A stretch of 64,000 bases of DNA, from NCBI GenBank assembly GCA_949316495.1, contig OX439005.1:5055001-5119000 (forward strand), read 5' to 3'. This document shows, in pieces, positions 47,825-60,835 of this stretch (the first letter of the stretch is position 1; every line of letters begins with the position of its first letter). Below the pieces are notes generated by a model. The model made no database searches. It was given only the letters and a program-made list of their open reading frames with translations, and had not been told where the DNA came from. The DNA is from Amphiduros pacificus (Eukaryota > Annelida > Polychaeta > Phyllodocida > Hesionidae). A program made the translations under genes and the position numbers.

Positions 47825-48650
47825 ATTAAATATGGATTCCCTCTGGGATCCATTCTGGATCCCATTCTATTCTCAATTTATATGTTTCCACTGGCTGATA
47901 TCCTAACCAGGTATGGGCTCAACTATCATAAATATATATATATGCAGATGATACCCAGATATGCACCCCTGCTGACCACACCTCTGGTCAGAAAGTAGAC
48001 ATCAGTAAACACAAACTTGAACAGTGTGCTAGTGAGGTTAAAGCATTCTTAATCTCTAATAAGATGAAAATTAATGACTGAAAAACAGAGATGCTTATTT
48101 GTACTGTCAGATATAGTACTGCCGCTAACCAGACTATAAACCCTGTTAGGGCTGGTGATACTGATATCATGCGCAGTGAGTCTGTTGGTGATCTTGGTAT
48201 CATGTTTGACTATAAAATGGACATGAAAGCTCAGATACAAAACTATGGAGAAAAGGGCATTATCATATCAAGCATCTGGCAGCCATCGGTGTCTTGACAA
48301 GAAAACTGCAGAGACACTAACTCATGCTTGGACAAGTTCATGGCAACAGTTTTCTTGTGGGTCTTCTAACCTCAGATATAAAGAAGTTGCAATACCTGCA
48401 AACACTTCAGTGCATGTGGTGGGAAAGAGCAGGAAGTTTAATCTAATTGAAAAACTGAGGAAATTGCTTTGGCTCCTAGTCTGTACCAGAATTGAACCAG
48501 TCTGCACCAGAATTGAATTCAGTCTGCACCAGAATTGAGACTTCTGTTTCCCATACTTAAGGTCCATTGTTTGAAAACTGGATGGGACACGTAATTTAGT
48601 CATACTGCATACTGAGTTGTTTTACACTCCAGCCAGTGCTCCATGTCAGG
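47825..48650 (+). mobile_element. CR1/L2-like LINE fragment (reverse transcriptase, C-terminal half)
   Basis: Reads GFPLGSILDPILFSIYMFPL (consensus GVPQGSVLGPILFxIY), then the catalytic block YADDTQICTP, FLISNKMKIND and a GDLGIMFDYKMDM stretch, then RKTAETLTHAW and VVGKSRKFN, the order seen in CR1/L2-type LINEs. Frame changes occur at an expanded ATATAT run before YADD and again after about 48250, and at least one stop interrupts it, so it is dead. Near 48480 the string ACCAGAATTGAA is triplicated. Confidence 0.75.
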
Positions 48651-48669
48651 TTATTAAAGGCCGTGGTTT

Positions 48670-48785
48670 GTGTGATCAAACTTATGTGATAATGCAGAAG
48701 AACAATTCCCAGTCAGTCTTCAAAAAGTATAAGGCATAGTAGAGTATGGGGACAGGCTTCAATCCTGATATAACCAAAACATAGT
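48670..48785. repeat. Dispersed repeat copy (partner at 21330)
   Basis: TATGTGATAATGCAGAAGAA and CCCAGTCAGTCTTCAAAAAG match 21345-21400 with changes. It may belong to the 3' end of the LINE above or be a separate family. Confidence 0.45.
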
Positions 48786-49457
48786 GTCCATGTTTAATCA
48801 TCACACTATTTCACACTGTAAATCTAATTTAATTTTCTCACAACAACACCAGAAATCCTTTACTTTGATTCATTTTATCTAATTCCTACATTGATAAAAT
48901 ATTGTTTTTAAACATTATGCGATATGGTCATTCATATAGAATTATTAGAGGTATTGTGTGAACTTCAGGGTTAGGGTTTTGTAGTATAATTATGCACAAT
49001 GCAGATTTTCCTTCATTACTGATATTATCAAAGTCCTCATTAAAATTAATAGCTTGCTCATATTGATATTGTCTTTTTTCAGTGTAAGCAGTACATTTTG
49101 TTAGAACATGTGAGACTCCATTTTGAAGAGTCTATAATTGCACATTAACATTTTCTTAACATTTTCTCTGATTTTTTCTCTCTCTTTCAACAGTTCTTCC
49201 ATCATTTGAAACAATATATGTGATGTGTATAAAGTTCCTTTCCTGTGTTATAATAATCTCATAACCTCTAAAGGATAAACTCCATACATAATAAGAAATC
49301 TAACAACAGCAAAGCTATATGAAAATAAAATATAAAATAAAAATATAAAATAAAAATAATAAAACAGGTACAGTAACAGAATGGGACAAATAAGGGCAGA
49401 CTTGATATGCACGTTCTCAATGGCAATCTTCAATATTTGTTATGATCTCAAATAGTC
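48786..49457. other. AT-rich DNA 3' of lectin gene B
   Basis: Nothing recognised other than A-rich simple sequence at about 49320-49365. Confidence 0.5.
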
Positions 49458-51796
49458 TCAGAATAGTTCACAGATGGTTCTGAATTTGTAATTACATGCT
49501 ATATCATTCCACAAATTGTCAACAGATCTTAGATGGACACAATGCTCTTCTTCTTTGTAATTATTTGGCTCACCATCATTCCACTTTGTATATGTAGGGC
49601 TGAGTCCTGAACTGCTAACCACCCACACTCCCTCCTCCTCTAAGTCAGTCAAGTCTATCCAATAGTCGCTTATCAAATCTTAAAATAAGAGAACAATTTG
49701 AGTTTTATCATCTAAATATCTATTTGTCAATAAATTATATAATATCTGATTTATAATAGACCAAGCATTTTGAGAACAATAATAAATTATCATATCAGTT
49801 CTCAGAAATCATATACCTATCATATTAATGACCATGTGACAAGTTTATGTTACTTACTAAAAATTATAACAACAATTAAGCATCATTTTCCTGATGGAGA
49901 CTTTTGTGGATATTAAGCAAAATAAGCATTTACTTTCAATTGTTTTTTATATTCAGACTAAATACCATTTGCTGTCAAGTAATTAGCGATTGCATCCTGC
50001 TCATCTTCACTCTCAATATAGAACATTTCAGCTCCATACTCTTCGCAAAGGGCATGCTGATGGGACCAAGTGTTAACCTCAGTCACTATTCTGTAGCAAA
50101 CATGTTGCACTTTAATGAAATCAGCTGGACACAACCCCTCTGCAATGTAATATACATTGATTGTTGAAAAAATATATTGATTAATAGAAATCTAAAGCAA
50201 ACTCAACAGTACAACCAATTTTACATTCATTATTTTTGAAATATTCAACCTGTTTCACAAATGATACCACTAAAGGGAAACCTGCAAATACATTGCAGTC
50301 CAAAGACACTGTCTACACATTTAGCCCCATTCATACATCTGCTGCAGTCACCTGGTAATATAAAATTATAAAATTAATATCTCATAGATAAAGTGCTCCA
50401 TTGGACCTGATAACTGACCAATGACAGGCCATCATTTTAGCAATATCTAGCAACTTTCATTTTCAATGATTTTCCGTTGCAAGCTGAAAACAAATATTGT
50501 TTCATATACTTTGAGCAGAAGTATTGATTTTAATGATTTAGATTTTGAAATATTTCACTTTGATCGCAATTTGGTCAAAAATGAACACAAGAAAATCAAA
50601 TTTGAGACCTGTTTAAATTTTCATCAAGAGAAACACAATTTACATTATGTGCATGATTCAAATTAAAGATGTTAAAATTGGGAATGCAGAGTTTTTTAAA
50701 ATGCTATGTAAACCGAGAAAATATTCATTAAGCTATTGGCGACATCTCAGGATATTTTGTGACATGCTCAGTTTTGTACCCAAAATGAATATCAAAGAAC
50801 ATTAATTTCACTTGACCATGTGTTGTCAAAGGAAAATTGAATGTAAATAAGAAACTACTCAAAGAAGACCAACTCACAGATGTATCCTGGTGTGAAGCTG
50901 CCAAAATGTTTGTAAATTTGAAAATTAAAAACTTATTCTTCAAGAATATACTGGTTGAATAAATACACTGAATACCTGCTTTCAGTCCAATACTGATTTC
51001 ACAGATCTGCCACAGGCTTATGTCTGTCCTCATCCACTCAGCCTTCTGCACCCTGATATATGCATCATCACACCTCTGAGGGCATCTACATTCATAGTCA
51101 CATCTTGTTACACTATTGTAAAAAATGGTGCTGCCTTGATTGAGGCACTGGAGATGGTATTCTCCACATGAGGTTCTGGTATGAACCAAAACTGGTGGCT
51201 CCGTACATAAGATGTTCAATCCATTGAAAATGACATGGACTTGAAAGGTATCTATATCCCTGATTGGTTCTGGCATGGCAATATCTATTACTGAAATGTC
51301 ATTTTCATAGAGGAAAATGTTGTCACATGTGAAGACATTCATATCAACCATTCTTTCAGTCATATACCTCCACATATCAGAGAAACCTGTAAGTGAAAAA
51401 TAACTATATTGTCTTCCATCTTCCTCAGTTATGATGAGGAAGAGAGATAACTCAGAGTGAAGAGTCAAAAATAAAGAGAAAAGGATGGGTGGTGGGGTTG
51501 AGTGATAGACTGATAAAATGGATTGATTGGGTGATGCGTTACTGTGATGAGGTGGTCTTAGACGAGAGAGGGATGGCGTGTGAGTGATAAGTAAGTTTGA
51601 TGTATTGTGAGTAATGTTAACAATAAATGTTAGTGATGATGTAAAGAATGACTGTGTAGTAATTAGAAAAGGGATGAGCTGGAGTAAGCTAGATTTATAA
51701 CAGAGAATATATAGTTTCTATAGCACCACTGCTTGATCTGTTAAGGTACTCACCAGAGTTGAATAATAATAAACACAAGAAAATCTGTAAAAGCAT
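49458..51796 (-). CDS. Secreted C-type lectin, gene B (same architecture)
   Basis: Exons 51796-51754 (MLLQIFLCLLLFNSG), 51386-50976 (nine-cysteine domain), 50351-50250 (EGF-like), 50139-49966 and 49678-49458 (lectin domain ending CELF). Exon lengths 43, 411, 102, 174 and 221 match gene A, with the same phases; 316 residues. EPN and WND are present, so calcium-dependent sugar binding is likely retained. The first lectin exon differs from that of gene C at only 3 of 174 bases, while the last exon differs at many places. TATATA lies about 107 bases before the ATG and is a likely TATA box. No breaks seen. Confidence 0.87.
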
Positions 51797-51901
51797 TTTG
51801 TCAGTAACAACTAATATGTCAAATGAGTCAAATATATGCTGAGAGCATTAGTCTTCACATAAAAATAACCTTGAAACTATTATGAGCAGTGGTGCAGGAC
51901 A

Positions 51902-51910
51902 CATATATAC
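51902..51910 (-). promoter_or_regulatory. Likely TATA box of lectin gene B
   Basis: GTATATATG read on the - strand, about 107 bases before the ATG, within flanks that are similar upstream of genes A, B and C (e.g. TCCAATGAATATT, shared by A and B). Confidence 0.4.
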
Positions 51911-52049
51911 TATCTATTAATATTGTCAATAATTTCCAATGAATATTCAATCAGTTGTCTAAATAAATTGTCAATACTTGCTTCATATGCAAAACATCAA
52001 GCTTATGAATCTGTATATTCAAGTTGATAAGAACCAAACTTGGCATACC

Positions 52050-52140
52050 GTATTTACTCGTGTATAAGACGAGGTTTTTGTCCACAAATCCTTAGTTAAT
52101 GTAAGGGGGGTCGTCTTATACACGAGAGCAACCTGTGGAC
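52050..52140. mobile_element. Short MITE-like hairpin
   Basis: CTCGTGTATAAGACGA (52057-52072) and its exact complement TCGTCTTATACACGAG (52111-52126). The text CGTATTTACTCGTGTATAAG recalls a widespread metazoan repeat of unknown class. It lies about 260 bases upstream of lectin gene B. Confidence 0.5.
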
Positions 52141-53280
52141 GAGGATTTACGCCCAAAAAGTTAGTTGTGCATTGGATCATTGTGAATCATTCTGGATATG
52201 GAAACACTCTGATAGCATCCCCAGTGGCTGGGAGTGCCACCTGTACTTTTACACTATTCCAATGTGAAGAACCCTCAGAGAAAAAAATATAACTCACCTC
52301 ATACTTTCATTCTGATTAACATTTTGGAATGTAGAAATGATTCCCTAACAATTATTAATGATTACAAAGATTTTCCATGCACATTTGATCTTCTGTTTTA
52401 AACTTTTTTCCCCAAAAAGTAATTAATATCCCATTTTTTTTATATTGAAATTAGGGATATAAAGTAATGCTTGAATGATTTTCTGTCCCTCAGATTAAAT
52501 TTAATGAATATATTTTGAGATCAAAATCTTCAATCAGAATGTAAATTAGATGAATAGAAAGAAAGTTATAAATTTTACTATTACAGTAATTGTTGTCTTT
52601 TGTATTTAATCCTCTATCCATATTAAATCATGTGTAAAATATAAAATGTAACTTGTCACAGATTCTAATTGCATTAACATGTATAGCCTGTTTACCTGTT
52701 TATTTGGATTTAAAGAATGATATGCACATCATAGTTTGGGAATATTTCACAATAAACCATCTAAATTAGACTTACTTTTTGAAATGCATTTGTGACCATT
52801 TTCCATGGATATATATGTGATGAGAGGCTTAAACATCATGGGTATATATCTGTATAGCAGAAGTTATATTTGCTATGTGTCATCTTTAGACAAAATCACA
52901 CATTGGGGCACATGGCAGAGAATACACACGTTCAACCACAACAGTTTTTATAGGCACAACAGTTTTTATAGGCACTCGTGACTGTCAGATTGCTCAAAGC
53001 TTGTTGGAAGGTTCTCAATGTGGTGCTTCCCTCTTATGATGACGAATCTCTTTAATACATTTAAATCTTCAAATTTTCCTGACTCATGGTGCTGTTGGGT
53101 GTTGACAATTTTTTTTTAAATTGTGACTTTTGGGAAACATCTCTATCCTTTGCTATCATTTTAACTCTACCAGCAAAACCAAAAACAGTATCACAGCTAG
53201 TCAGTGCATGGAATCCTGGGAGTACATTTTGGTCTCCTGTACATGAGCTCTTAAGATGTCATGTAAAGCAAGATATCTAA
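52141..53280. other. AT-rich intergenic DNA between lectin genes B and C
   Basis: No gene seen. Confidence 0.5.
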
Positions 53281-53282
53281 AA

Positions 53283-53500
53283 TTTGGGCAAGCTTATTAG
53301 CACCAATTCCTCTGTGAAGACTCAAAGGTTGTAGGTTTGATTCCCGGCCATGCTAAGATTGACTCATGTTACAATATCTCAAATGAGATAAGGCTCATGA
53401 TAAAAGGGTTAACCTGCTGTACATGTAAAATCTGTGACCAACTGGGATGTCATGTCAAAACCTAGCTTCATTGAGGCAGCACTATATCTGCTACAGGTAG
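53283..53500 (+). mobile_element. Possible second tRNA-derived SINE
   Basis: GGTTTGATTCCCGGCC (about 53333-53348) fits a Pol III B box; the A box about 45 bases upstream is weak. The tail AATGAGATAAGGCTCATGAT is typical of a short interspersed element but not recognised. Confidence 0.35.
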
Positions 53501-56500
53501 GTCTGAATTAATGATGGATTTGATGAATAATTCCAAACAAACGAAAAACAAAAGGCACAAAACAAAATCTGTAATTTGGATTTGTCCCAAATCCCACCTA
53601 GATCTCATCTACTCACATTCATTCTGCATATGTTGTTGTCAAACTAAAACCTTTATCTCGCACCCATTTGCAGCAGATAAGTATGAGGTAAAGTCAAGAA
53701 CATAGGTTCATGCAGTGTTCAGGCTGACAGATCTCTCTCGTTGGTTCTGGTGGAAGGATCTCAAGAGTCCGTTCTTGCCTTAATATCATATTTCCAGAAT
53801 ATACATGCATTTTTTTAAAGTTAAAGATGCACTCTGGCAACCCCATTAAACCTCTGTGGTTGTTATATTCCTGACTAATAATTATTAGAATTGATTCATT
53901 CAATGAATTTGGCACTAGGTATATATTTGGGAAAACTATAATTGAATATAATTTGCAGAGGCTTTGAGGATCCTTGGGGTAATTATAAATGGACATGTGA
54001 CGTTACACGCTCAACAGGGACATCATAGTTGCTGACTTGAGCATTGTTATGGTGAATTGTCATTACAACTTCAGATATTGAGAAAACCACACCTTTTTAA
54101 AAATTTTCTTTCAAGTTTATTTTTAGTTAATGACACAAATATTAGAATGATATCCCATGATGTTCAGTGGGCACATGTATTTAGGATTCAGGGGGCACAT
54201 GTATTTAGGATTCAGGGGGCACATTCATTCAGGATTGACTCAGGTGATATGATTTAGTTTCCAAATGTAGTGGTTTCTCTCATATGAAAATGTGTCATGA
54301 CCTTTGCATAAATGTTTGCAATTCAGTATGACAATACTTATTCCATTAATCAGTTTTTGACCTTTCATAAATTACTATCACAGGGTCAGTGATTCAAACT
54401 CTAAAAGCATGCTATATCACTCAAACACATTTTCACATTAATTTCTCTTCTGAACTACATGGACTGCATCAACCAAAAGTTTAATTATCCTTATCTGGGT
54501 TCCATTTCTAATCTAAACAATGTCTAGTCTTTTCAATTATGAAAATGTTATCACATTAAGAAAATAGCTGTCAAACCTTTTTTTGTATGTATTGAAATAG
54601 GCTGAGAGTAAAATATAAGAAGACTGTATTCTGTAGTTTCTATGAGGCAAGTCACAAGCATGTCATAAGATTTAGATAATGATTATTTGAATTTTGTAAT
54701 TTTTCCCTGAATGTCAAAGGTTTTTGCATCAAAACTAAAAGGAAGGCAATGCTAAATATTTAATACTTGAACTCACACTCCAGAAAAAACCCAATTAAGA
54801 ATGAACAATTCAGAGGGACTATGTTTATTTTCATGTGGATTTTACAAAGGGGAGTATTTATCTTAATCTCTAAGGAATAAGATGTTTTAAAAGAAAGTTC
54901 TCATTATATTATGATGAAGTTTGGTACATCATATTATATAAATAAACAGAAGAGTCTAATATTATTTTTACAATGTTATGTATGCCCCCACTTGTGACAA
55001 AGTAGTAGAACAATAAACCCTTTATGATGCTTTCTGTAGATGTATATATCATATAATAATGGAGGATAAATACTGTTCTTGGAGGAGATTTAATGTCTAT
55101 ATGAATCTGGGTCTGGACAAACTGTACACATCAGCAATAATGCCAAATATAGATGAGAAACTCTTTCATTCCAATATATAATTGCAAACAATAAATTCAA
55201 ACAGCAAAGATATTTATTTTCATTTATAGAGGAACACAATGATCAGGACTAGATTATTTATTTCTATCAGAACTGTTATTTCACTCAGGATATTAATATG
55301 TTATATGGGGTGTACTCTGGTTACAGGCTATCAAACGCTATATTCAATAAATACCATTATATTCAAGTATGCAAACACACAGACTGATTTTACACATAAG
55401 ACTTCTGGGAATTTATAAAATTAAAAATATACATATACACTTCATTTTCCTTAAAGAAATAAATTGTTGAATATAAATCAATATTATATCCTGAATATTA
55501 GAAATTTTATTATTTAATCAGCTCATTCAATCTAATGATGATATTATAGGACAATATTTCAATGTTGACAATGAAATAAAACTAACTAAACATCAAAATG
55601 TAGTGAAACAATGCAATCAAACATTCAGTGACCAGAAGAAAGAGAAAGGAAAATTATGTTCTTGTTAAGACTTGAAAAACAGATACAAACTCATTAATTG
55701 ATCCAATAAGCAGATGGCAGTTTTATAAATGAAGCTGATAAGATTTTGAAGAAAAACAATGTTACTGTACTCTGATAAAAAGAAATAGAAAATTGGAATT
55801 GAACTACCAACAATAGCCATCAGGGGAAACAAAAATGTAAAAAGGGTTATAGATGGTGTTATAAACAGTGATGCTAACTAGCAGAAGATATTACTTACTT
55901 TACAAAAGACTTCAAACTTCATTACAGTTGTTTTGAATGTTTAGAAAATTGAAATTACTCTGTCTTGTACTAATTGAAAGGAGATCACCAGTCATTAATT
56001 GGGAATCTAACAATAAATAGCAGTTGAGAATTATCACAGCTTTTGTGTTTAGCTAGTGTTCTTTGTGTATCATAACAGGTTAAGCATGAAACAAAATAAC
56101 TCCCTATTTCCTAGGAGGCAGTGAAATACTTGTGTATGATGTTATCATTCAACAGCACCCTTTAAAGAGTTAAATGCTGAATAATTAAGGAACCTGTAAC
56201 ATTATCTCACTTCTTATTCTCTCTGTTCTTCACTTTTTTAAGATATTTCATAATATAGACCATTGATCAAAATTCCCCCTCTTTAAACTGAATTCAACAA
56301 AATTTGGAGTAAACCTGTTCTCAAAATATGTGGGAAATTTTGAGAAATATGATATTTTGTTTAATTTCGTTTTTGTATCACTGGTTACTAATTAATTAGG
56401 TCTAATGCAGCAGATACTGAGTCATAAAAGATCACTAAATGATGTTATGTGTATTAATAAACACTGATCCCTTCTGAACAGATACAAATTACCTATTAAG

Positions 56501-56619
56501 TTGACTTTGGTGGGTTATAATGGTGCACTATTTCATGTAGTAGAAGGAGCCATGTCGGCACAGTGGAGCTTTGGCTATTTATCAATCCTTGGTATTGGTT
56601 ATAATTGTAATCTCAACTA
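53501..56619. other. AT-rich intergenic DNA between lectin genes B and C
   Basis: A 24-bp unit, TTTAGGATTCAGGGGGCACA, is present three times at 54175-54240. Otherwise nothing recognised. Confidence 0.5.
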
Positions 56620-59496
56620 TCAGAATAGTTCACAAATGGTTCTGTGGTGATTATTGCATGCCTCATCATTCCAGAGAAGGTTAAAACCATATCCCAGATG
56701 AACACAATCCTCTCCTTGATTGTGATTATTTGGTTCACCTACATTCCACTTTGTATATGTAGGGCTGATTCCTGAACTGCTAACCACCCACACTCCCTCT
56801 TCCGCTAAGTCAGTCAGGCCCATCCAATAGTTGCTTAGCAAGTCTTAAAATTATAGAACAATTTGAATAAAGTTTTATCTCCTATATCTACTTGAAAAGA
56901 TCTAATCAGAGAAAAATGAAATGTATATCAGTTCTAAGAAATCATATTAACTTTACCACAACAATTAAGTACCATTTTCCTGAAGTACACTTTTGTGAGC
57001 AAAATAAGCATTAATATATGTGAGTCAGGATAAGAATTTTCAATTGGTGTTTATCTTAAGACTAAATACCATTTGCTGTCAAGTAATTAATGATTGCATC
57101 CTGCTCATCTTCACTCTCAATATAGAACATTTCAGCTCCATACTCTTCGCAAAGGGCCTGCTGATGGGACCAAGTGTTAACCTCAGTCACTATTCTGTAG
57201 CAAACATGTTGCACTTTAATGAAATCAGCTGGACACAACCCCTCTGCAATGAAATGTCAATTGATGATTGAATAAATAGATCAGTTACTACAAATTAGAG
57301 CAAACTCAAAAGGTACATTCAATATTTTTAGAATATTCAACCTGTTTCACAAAATATGCCACTGAATGGAAACCTGCAAATGCAGTGAAGTCCAAAGCCA
57401 TTGTCCACACATTGAGCCCCATTCATACATCTGCTGCAGTCACCTGGTGATAAACAGTTATTACACTATTATGTAATAATACTACTTAGTGATAGGCAGT
57501 TATATATATATTGATAGAAGACGAAATTCCATCATTTAAAAGATTTCCTACAATTTTTAGGACAAAATTGCAAACATTTTCAATTTTCATCACAATCCGA
57601 CAAATAATATAGTTACATATACTTTGCTGAGAAGGAAAATTGATTTAATCTTTTAGATCTTGATGCATTCCACTTTTTTCCTAGTTAGATCAAACCTGAT
57701 AACAAGTTGATCAAATTTGAAATATATTTTAAAGTTTTATCATGAGAAACACAAATAATAGCAACTGCTTCTAAAATCTGTCATTAAAAAGCACAATTCA
57801 AGTTTAAGATGGACAAATCAGTAATGCAGGGATTCTCACGATGTTATGTTAACTGAACATATCTTTTCTTCGAATGTAACTCACCGCCCTCCCCCCCCCC
57901 AATCTAAAATTATAAGTGGTAAATGATAATTTTGGTGGATTATTCATGTATACATTAAAACATGTATGAGTGCTTAAATGTGCAAGTAAATGGAGACATC
58001 CTTGAACTTTTATTTCCTTGTAAAATGAAGTCAAAAATATTTAACAGCACTTGATATTTTCCATTTGAACCGACAGTTCTATTTTTAAGCACTTTAATGC
58101 TGTTCTTCGTTTTGATATTTTCAAATGAGATTAATTTTGTGCCCAAAATGAATACCAAAGAAATTAAACATTCATAATCAAAAACATTTTGGTTGACATT
58201 AAACACTAAATACCTGCTATTAACCCAACATTGATTTCACAAATTTGCCACAGACTTATGTCTGTATCCATCCATTCAGCCTTCTCCACCTTGATATATG
58301 CACCATCACATGTCTGAGGGCATCTGCACTTATAGTCACATCTTGTTACACCACTGATTTCTGTGGTGCTGCCTTGATTGAGGCACTGGAAGTGGTACCC
58401 TCCACATGAAGTTTTGGCATAAACCAACATTGGCGGGTCATTACAAAATATGTCATGCCCATTGATGATAACACGAAAGGTCCACATGACCCTGATGGGT
58501 TCCAACTTGGCCATATCTAGCATTATAAACTCATCTTTATAGTTGGAGATAAAGTCACATGTTAAGACATTCCAATCAGTCATTCTTTCAGTCAAGTTCT
58601 TCCATGTTTGTGAGTATCCTGCAATTAAGATATGAATAATGTTTTCCAATAAAAAGAACGAGACATCAGGTGACAATAAGGGTAATAATATCTATGAATT
58701 TAATGTAGATGAAGAGTAATGTGAGATTGTTACATGGTAAATGGTTAAGTATGATGTTAAGGGACAGTGATGATATTGAGATGGAGAGAGATATTGAGAT
58801 AGTGAAAATATTTGATTGTATTTAGGTGGAGTGAAGATATTGAGTTACTTTGAAGGATGAGGGAAAGTGATGGAAAAAATTATGCAAAGTTTTGAAGCAG
58901 AGTGCTAATTTAGAAGTAGAATGGAGTGATGAGATCAAATTATCAGGAAAAATAATGAGATAGAATTCTTAGGTTTGGAGGTGATGCGGTGATCTGATGA
59001 GTGATGTGGTAGAATTATGAGTTAGCCATGTCAATGAGGTAGATAAAATAATGAAGTAGATCAATGAAGTATCCATATTTATAAGGTAAATAAAGTGATG
59101 CGGTAGATCTATAATGAGGAAAATATTATAAGTAAAATATAATGATTAGGTAGATACAGTGATGATGTAGAACTATAAGGTATATGAAAAAATAGAACTA
59201 TAAGGTTGCCACATTAATAAGGTAGATTTAGTGATGAGATAGAACTATCAGTTAGCCCTTTATAGAGGTGGATATAGTGATCAGGTAGATATAGTAATGA
59301 GTCATAAATATGGGTTAGCCATATAAGTGAGGTAAATATAGTGATGAAGTAGATATACTGAAGAGGTAGATCTATGAGCTAACTATATTAATGAGGAAGA
59401 TATAGTTGTGAGATTAAAATACCAACACTACTTGATCTGTTTGATGTACATACCAGTCTTAAATATGAGTAAACACATGTAAAACTGCAATAGCAT
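56620..59496 (-). CDS. Secreted C-type lectin, gene C (same architecture)
   Basis: Exons 59496-59454 (MLLQFYMCLLIFKTG), 58618-58214 (nine-cysteine domain, two codons shorter than in A and B), 57443-57342 (EGF-like), 57243-57070 and 56843-56620 (lectin domain). Phases agree throughout; 315 residues. WMGL, EPN and WND are kept; the loop between them (WNVGEPNNHNQGEDCVHLGY) differs sharply from that of gene B. Intact by reading. Confidence 0.87.
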
Positions 59497-60214
59497 TTTG
59501 TCATTTAGAGATAACTTCACGTGAGTCAAATGTATTCTGAGATCATATGTCCTCATATCCAAATATCCATAATTTTGTAGAGCAGGTATGATATTGTCAA
59601 TGTCCATGTACTTTACAATGAATGTGAATCATGATGTGACTCTTCTTATACATTCTATGGCTATCTGGCTATGATGATTCCAAATTAATTATTAAATGAA
59701 CTGTAACTAAATCTATATTTGTGCAAGAGCAAACTAACGATCAGATATTGATTCTTATGACTATTCTAGCAGAGCGATGAAAGGGACTCACCATTTGAAT
59801 ATCTGAATTAAATTATAAGAAAATTCATAATCGTAACTAGTGTATTTGTATATTTCCTATCAATACTAGGCCAAGGGCCATGACGTGTACTTCCCTTAAA
59901 AGAATTCAAGCACATTCTCAACCAGTATTCAGCCCTCTTGAATTCTGCTATGAGTTATCTCATTGAGTACATATCAATATGTTAGCTCACAATGAAACCA
60001 ACATCCCATCGGACTACTTTCCATCTGGCTTCTCCAGAAAAATATGCACCACTCCAGTCACTGACTTTCTTTGTTTTATTATAATTATAAAGTTAAATAT
60101 ATAAAATATATCTGGACATAATATGACAAACCTCATATTCAATGTAAATAATTACATGCTTGTAAATTACATGCTGTACCCACCTTCAGAATCAAGTAGA
60201 AAATGGTGTCTTAG

Positions 60215-60340
60215 ATTTGTTTGTTTGTTTGTTTGTTTGTTTGTTTGTTTGTTTGTTTGTTTGTTTGTTTGTTTGTTTGTTTGTTTGTTTGTTTGTTTGT
60301 TTGTTTGTTTGTTTGTTTGTTTGTTTGTTTGTTTGTTTGG
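60215..60340. repeat. (TTTG)n microsatellite
   Basis: About 31 copies, directly joined to the dispersed GGGGTTTTACATCAC repeat at 60340, as if it were the tail of that element. Confidence 0.97.
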
Positions 60341-60403
60341 GGTTTTACATCACTTTCAAAATTATTTCAGTCATTTCATGATGAGACCTACTTGTAGCAG
60401 ATA
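60336..60403 (+). repeat. Dispersed repeat copy (partner at 40046)
   Basis: GGGGTTTTACATCAC ... ATTTCAGTCATTTCATGATG then AGACCTACTTGTAG, matching 40046-40116 on the other strand. Confidence 0.55.
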
Positions 60404-60754
60404 TAGTGCTACCTCACTGTATTGTCATTTCACAGATCCCAGAAACCAAGCTCACAATGAAACAACCCACCCAGTCACAGATGTACAAGGACAATGGGTT
60501 AAGCCCTTTAGGCATGGGCCTCAGCATATATGGGAAATTCATTTTTGAAAAATGTGAAAATTTAATGTACAGAGAGGTGAAAAAGGCAAGAATCCTAAAG
60601 ATGAGGTCGACAACGTTTGCAGTCCGGGGCCAATACCAACAATGGTTTCGATCGGTTGTGATCTCATCAGTTGGATGGGGACTGACTGCGTTATCCTACG
60701 CCTGGTTTATATTGGATTTGGTGGAGGCACTGGCATCTCTGGAGGTGCTGGGCA

Positions 60755-60835
60755 CTTCACCTGTGGCGCCTCACCTGTGGCGCCTCACCTGTGGCGCCTC
60801 ACCTGTGGCGCCTCACCTGTGGCGCCTCACCTGTG
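60755..60835. repeat. 14-bp tandem repeat
   Basis: About five copies of CACCTGTGGCGCCT in the intergenic DNA between lectin genes C and D. Confidence 0.9.

Noticed and set aside
49904-50167. Plus-strand frame of 87 codons, similar to one at 57020-57271
   Set aside because: Similarity between them is real but is the antisense of the near-identical first lectin exons of genes B and C.
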